From: an archaeon
GTDB lineage: Archaea; Halobacteriota; Syntropharchaeia; Alkanophagales; Methanospirareceae
NCBI GenBank assembly: GCA_030019325.1
Contig: JASEFB010000074.1
Location: 1 to 9,541 of the forward strand
Direction of reading: 5' to 3'
DNA length: 9,541 nucleotides
Position numbers and translations under genes: made by a program. Shown one piece after another: positions 6,448 through 9,541 of the stretch (position 1 is its first letter; the number at the start of each line of letters is the position of its first letter). Below the pieces are notes generated by a model. The model saw only the letters and a list, made by a program, of their open reading frames with translations, was not told where the DNA came from and ran no database searches.

Positions 6448-7398
6448 ATGGTGAAAACTTGTACTGATAATAACAATACTATCGATAAAATAAAAGTGTT
6501 TGTTAGTTCAACAATTTCGAATTTAAAAGATTTGCGTTCTTCGTTATATGAACGACTATATGGTTGGGGATTAGATCCAATTGCTTTTGAAGCGGGAAGT
6601 ATTGTAATCAATCCCTCAAAAGACGTTATAGATGAATGCATTAAAGCCGCTTCAGAATGTAGCATTTTTATTCTAATTATTAGTGGAAAATTTGGAAATG
6701 AATATAAAAATGAAAACATATCTATTACTTGGAAAGAATATAGAACTGCTAAAGAGAATAATGCCGTTATTATTCCCTTTATACGTGAAGATGTCTTGGC
6801 AATTAAAAAATTCATCGAGGAATATAAAAACGAATTGAATGAGCATTTAACAAAAGAAAGATTAATAAGGACCGAGATTATAGATGACGCCAGAATAATC
6901 GAATTTGTTGAGGAAATTCAAAAAAATAGTGAGGGATATTTACCATATTCAACCATCGAGGATTTAATTCCAAAATTAAGAAATCGACTTCAACACCTTT
7001 TTGATCTCCCAATCGGAAAAATAGACTATATTTTCGATTTGTTAAGGAGCATAATTCAAGAATTAAAATGGAATATCGAAACATCAGACATAATCTTAGG
7101 AGAGATGACAACTGTTCATAAAACTGCTTGGTGCTTTAAAAATAGCTCTGTAAATTATCTCGTAGATCGGGGACTTTTTTTGGATGATGATCTAGGTTTA
7201 GAAATTGATGCATATACGAGATTTATTACTATCGCAAATAATTTCCTTCTCAGACATGGAATTGTTGGTCATCCCGACGACAAGAAAAATGTTATATGGT
7301 ATGCCGAATCTGTTAAAGAAAGATCAATGGCTCTCATAAAAAAAATTGAAGAGAGAATTTCGAGAGGTTTCATTTTATCAACAATAAGGAGGCAATAA
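6448..7398 (+). CDS. DUF4062 domain protein, first cassette gene
   Basis: This is a 316-residue protein. Residues about 14-112 form a DUF4062 domain, a TIR-like alpha/beta fold: KIKVFVSSTISNLKDLRSSL (strand and helix 1), then CSIFILIISGKFG and ISITWKEYRTAKENNAVIIPF. Glu97 in WKEY lies where TIR-type NADases keep their catalytic glutamate, but activity is not shown. The remainder (about 113-316) is mostly helical and unrecognised. DUF4062 domains occur in bacterial and archaeal defence proteins, often joined to NTPase or effector modules; here the domain stands with an unknown C-terminal half. The ATG has a GGAGGAGG site (6433-6440) at 7 bases and overlaps the stop of a five-codon open frame (TAATG). 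The coding sequence is much AT-richer than the rnf genes, suggesting transfer. Confidence 0.8.
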   Translation: MVKTCTDNNNTIDKIKVFVSSTISNLKDLRSSLYERLYGWGLDPIAFEAGSIVINPSKDVIDECIKAASECSIFILIISGKFGNEYKNENISITWKEYRTAKENNAVIIPFIREDVLAIKKFIEEYKNELNEHLTKERLIRTEIIDDARIIEFVEEIQKNSEGYLPYSTIEDLIPKLRNRLQHLFDLPIGKIDYIFDLLRSIIQELKWNIETSDIILGEMTTVHKTAWCFKNSSVNYLVDRGLFLDDDLGLEIDAYTRFITIANNFLLRHGIVGHPDDKKNVIWYAESVKERSMALIKKIEERISRGFILSTIRRQ

Positions 7399-7463
7399 GA
7401 AATGGAGTATATATTCCTCCATGACTCTCCGCTCCCTTCGGTCGCTTCGACCCTAACGGGTGC

Positions 7464-7557
7464 GTATAACAGGGCATATCGGGCTTCGGCACTTCGTGCC
7501 TTCGTCCAAATTCCTCGCTTTCGGCTCGGAACTTCAGATATGCGTCAGCCGTTATAT
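7464..7557 (+). other. attC-like integron recombination site between cassettes 1 and 2
   Basis: The order is R'' GTATAAC (7464-7470), a 3-base spacer, L'' GCATATC (7474-7480), a stem-rich loop, L' GATATGC (7537-7543, exact complement of L''), a 7-base spacer, and R' GTTATAT (7551-7557, 6 of 7 complementary to R''). The total is 94 bases, inside the usual attC range of roughly 57-141. The loop contains the hairpin GGCA-CTTCG-TGCC. A separate perfect hairpin GGTCG-CTT-CGACC lies just upstream at 7440-7452 and may end transcription of the first gene. The site sits between same-strand genes with R' on the downstream side, as in real cassette arrays. The R' box departs from GTTRRRY at one position. 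Confidence 0.6.
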
Positions 7558-7583
7558 GAAATGTTTGAAAGGAGACAATGGTT

Positions 7584-8900
7584 ATGAAGTACATTGATCC
7601 AACAGACCTCAAAATACCAAGGGTCTATTTCACAGAATTTGAACGCATTACTTACTCTCAAGTTAAATGGACAGCGGAAGATGTGGAAGAAATAAAGCGC
7701 AATCTTGAACGAAAAGTTAAGTTGCTTGGTCTTATCAAGGGAGTAGTAATTACCGCTACATCGCATTTGTTTGAATCAGAACTTGCTCAAGAATTTATTA
7801 GAGAAAATCATATCGTTTTAGAGGAAGGTATAATATTGCCCGCTCTTATTTCCAAATACAAGAATTTCTCTGATTTTCTATCTGCCAAACGCGAAGAATC
7901 TAAAGAACGAGAGCAATATTTGAGCAACGATAAAGATGAAATTAACACATTGCTTTCCAATTGTGTTGATGCAGTAATTAAGTGGGATGTGGATCTAAGT
8001 ACAAAATGGTTCAAACAACGTTTACTGCAAGATTTGGAAGATGAAAGGTCTATATTACGCTTTAACCTATCCACTGTGCCCCCGCCACTTATTGCAGATG
8101 TAGCTTCTCGCATACGTGAGTTAGAGCCCCCTTCAAGAGGGGAAATATATAAGATAGCAAAGAATTCAGGGAACAAAATTCTCTGGACACGATTATGTGA
8201 TTATACTGATTTTGTTTACTATCTATCTGGAGCTCGCGCTGTTAATGCAGAAGGCGTATTACCACAAGAGAATCTCATCGACTTTAGTATTGCCGATTTT
8301 GCTCGTGGGGAAACCAAACTATCTGACTACGAGATTTTTTACAGAGTATTTCTCAGAATTATAAAGGACAAAACCCAAAAGTTTTTCCCGATAGAAATCT
8401 TGGATCTACTAACTTTTGAGGACATCGTAGAATTGCGTGAGACATTGCTTCATAGTGGTTTTGTTGAGAAATATAATAGATTGATGGAAAAGACGAAACA
8501 GAGGGTAGAGATTACTGATACAGAGCAACTCATATTAACTGTTAATGAACTTGCTCAATTTGAAAATGAACTGCACTTGATTTTTACAGATAACATTGTT
8601 ACAGAAGTTTATCAAATGAAGAGAATAGATCTACAAAAAAGAGGGTTAAAAGTTTTGACAAGCCTTGGGGCACTCTTAACTTTTTATGGCACTATTGAGT
8701 CCGTGATTCAACTTACTATAAATGTTCTTTCTCTTTTGGGGCTTAACACACAAATTCGTCAAACAGAAAGAAGGATAGAACAAAATTTGCAAAGAATAGA
8801 AAAATTTGTCGATAGAAGTTCGTTGGACAAGAAACCTCTGTTGCTTAAATTCTTATCAGAGATAAGTAAAAAATACTCATCGAAATTAGTAGGAATATGA
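7584..8900 (+). CDS. Unrecognised cassette protein with C-terminal hydrophobic segment and coiled coil
   Basis: I do not recognise this protein, which has 438 residues from ATG 7584. An in-frame ATG at 7578 is only 3 bases from the GGAG site, so 7584 (9 bases) is preferred. The N-terminal third has a strand-like VVITATSHLFESELAQEF and EEGIILPALISKYKNF. The middle is helical and charged. Residues about 355-386 are uncharged and hydrophobic with one glutamate (VLTSLGALLTFYGTIES, then VIQLTINVLSLLGL), enough for one or two membrane passes. A short amphipathic coiled coil follows (TERRIEQNLQRIEKFV). A membrane-linked effector is possible in this setting but is inference. The gene starts 33 bases after an attC-like R' box and ends 20 bases before the next R'' box, so it fills one cassette. 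Confidence 0.75.
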   Translation: MKYIDPTDLKIPRVYFTEFERITYSQVKWTAEDVEEIKRNLERKVKLLGLIKGVVITATSHLFESELAQEFIRENHIVLEEGIILPALISKYKNFSDFLSAKREESKEREQYLSNDKDEINTLLSNCVDAVIKWDVDLSTKWFKQRLLQDLEDERSILRFNLSTVPPPLIADVASRIRELEPPSRGEIYKIAKNSGNKILWTRLCDYTDFVYYLSGARAVNAEGVLPQENLIDFSIADFARGETKLSDYEIFYRVFLRIIKDKTQKFFPIEILDLLTFEDIVELRETLLHSGFVEKYNRLMEKTKQRVEITDTEQLILTVNELAQFENELHLIFTDNIVTEVYQMKRIDLQKRGLKVLTSLGALLTFYGTIESVIQLTINVLSLLGLNTQIRQTERRIEQNLQRIEKFVDRSSLDKKPLLLKFLSEISKKYSSKLVGI

Positions 8901-8919
8901 TCAAACTTTCAAACACTTC

Positions 8920-9106
8920 ATCTAACAGCGTGTTTGCGGGAAGCTACGCTTCCCAAAATGCCTTCGGCACTTCGCAAACATGCAAAACGTCAGGTTGTGT
9001 TAAAAGTAATGTTGGCATGAAAAATAAGCCCTATAAGACCTTTAAATCGAAAAATAAGGTATCCAGTTCGCAAAATTTGGGGTTTTCACACAGTCTGACG
9101 TTAGGC
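8920..9106 (+). other. attC-like site between cassettes 2 and 3, interrupted by a MITE
   Basis: R'' ATCTAAC (8920-8926) fits RYYYAAC exactly. L'' GCGTGTTTGCG (8928-8938) pairs with L' CGCAAACATGC (8973-8983), with one G-T wobble in 11. The loop holds two perfect hairpins, GGGAAGC-TAC-GCTTCCC (8938-8954) and TGCC-TTC-GGCA (8959-8969). R' GTTAGGC (9100-9106) fits GTTRRRY exactly but lies 116 bases past L'. Removing 8987-9097 (or 8991-9101) brings L' and R' to five bases apart (AAAAC), the normal spacing. The original site would then be about 76 bases. Confidence 0.6.
8987..9101. mobile_element. MITE-like element related to the IS1182-family element
   Basis: This element of 115 bases has imperfect inverted repeats: ACGTCAGGTTGTGTTAAAA on the left against the complement of TTTTCACACAGTCTGACGT on the right, 16 of 19 matching. 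The right repeat is identical to the right end of the full IS (6401-6419). There is no coding capacity inside. ACGT at both ends may be a 4-bp target duplication or the repeat tip. It was probably moved by the transposase of the IS. Confidence 0.6.
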
Positions 9107-9159
9107 GACATTTTAGGAAGTTTTAAAAGCTTAAAAGAAAATATGAAAAGGTGATGAAC

Positions 9160-9525
9160 ATGAAAAAGAATCTTACAGCAAGAGTATTTATTAGCTGCGG
9201 GCAACGAGAAGGTACCGAGGAGATTCTAATAGCTGATGATATAGTAAGTAAACTCGAGGATATGGGCTTTGTTGCTTATTTCGCTGCGAGAGAATCGACC
9301 CTTAAGGACGTGAAAGAAATTACTTTTCAAAAATTGACTGAAGCAGAATACTTCATTTTCATAGATTTCAAACGGGAAAGATTGTATGAAGAAAAGAATG
9401 GAAAATTTGTGGATACCGGCAAACATCGCGGATCTCTTTTCTCTCATCAAGAGTTAGCCATAGCTACCCTTTTTGATAAAGAATTTGTAACTATTCAGCC
9501 AATCCATCTCACGCCAATAAAGTGA
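9160..9525 (+). CDS. Short TIR-like domain protein, third cassette gene (probably truncated)
   Basis: This is a 121-residue protein with a TIR-like pattern: RVFISCGQ (8-15) as strand A, a helix IADDIVSKLEDMG, FVAYFAA, then EYFIFIDFKRE (63-73), and finally GSLFSHQELAIATLFDKEFVTI. Glu98 in HQELAIA matches the position of the catalytic glutamate of TIR NADases (as in KEIVTAL of SARM1). Proteins with the FISCGQ and SHQELAIA signatures normally run on well past this point, but here the frame stops 23 residues after Glu98, so the gene may be truncated or frameshifted. The ATG at 9160 has AAAGGTGA at the right distance; GTG 9151 and ATG 9154 overlap that site. The gene follows the R' core at 9100. 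An antiphage role is likely by family, not shown. Confidence 0.65.
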   Translation: MKKNLTARVFISCGQREGTEEILIADDIVSKLEDMGFVAYFAARESTLKDVKEITFQKLTEAEYFIFIDFKRERLYEEKNGKFVDTGKHRGSLFSHQELAIATLFDKEFVTIQPIHLTPIK

Positions 9526-9541
9526 AAGATTCTAAGGGCTT

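Noticed and set aside
7402..7587. 61-codon plus-strand open frame between the first two cassette genes
   Set aside because: It lies across the stem-loops of the attC-like site and runs into the start of the next gene. There is no protein motif.
4560..9103. Three copies of a repeat as a possible CRISPR array
   Set aside because: There are only three copies, two inverted relative to each other and kilobases apart. They are ends of an IS and a MITE, not regularly spaced direct repeats.
8897..9154. 85-codon plus-strand open frame overlapping the end of the middle cassette gene
   Set aside because: It runs through the attC-like hairpins and the whole MITE-like element, and its composition (Ser/Asn/Lys rich, no motif) reflects those repeats. 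It has no ribosome site of its own.
1..9541. tRNA or rRNA genes
   Set aside because: No cloverleaf, CCA end or rRNA signature was seen. The hairpins present are explained by the attC-like sites.

Overview
The window looks like a piece of an anaerobic archaeal chromosome. Genes have strong GGAGG-type Shine-Dalgarno sites. One small gene appears leaderless behind an archaeal TATA box. Gene families include DUF2080, DUF169/COG2043 and a polyferredoxin-type RnfB. The Rnf genes suggest a methanogen, methanotroph or alkane oxidiser of the Methanosarcinales/ANME/Syntropharchaeia kind, but this placement is inference and a bacterial host is not formally excluded.

Layout. (1) Bases 1-2508, plus strand: the tail of an Rnf operon in the order rnfG-rnfE-rnfA-rnfB, tightly packed and closed by a poly-T terminator. 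It encodes part of an ion-pumping, ferredoxin-oxidising membrane complex. (2) Bases 2545-4559, minus strand: a DUF169 protein, a decayed RelE-type toxin fragment, a small membrane protein resembling the DUF3307 C-terminal region, and a SatD-family protein with a C-terminal helix-turn-helix. The satD gene has a perfect 14-bp palindrome between its predicted TATA box and its ribosome binding site. (3) Bases 4560-6430: an apparently intact IS1182-family element with a full-length transposase and a 52-residue DUF2080 gene, bounded by a perfect 30-bp inverted repeat. (4) Bases 6418-9541, plus strand, visibly AT-richer: three same-strand genes, each starting shortly after a GTTRRRY-like core. They are separated by stem-loop sites laid out like integron attC sites (R''-L''-loop-L'-R').

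The best reading of region 4 is an integron-type gene cassette array (CALIN-like, with no integrase in the window). It carries a DUF4062 protein, an unrecognised protein with a C-terminal hydrophobic segment and coiled coil, and a short TIR-like protein. Two of the three have the TIR/DUF4062 type of fold seen in prokaryotic immune effectors, so the array probably carries defence genes. The IS and a 115-bp MITE-like relative, with the same terminal repeats, each sit against a cassette core site at ACGT-GTT junctions. This suggests that the IS family favours integron recombination sites as targets.
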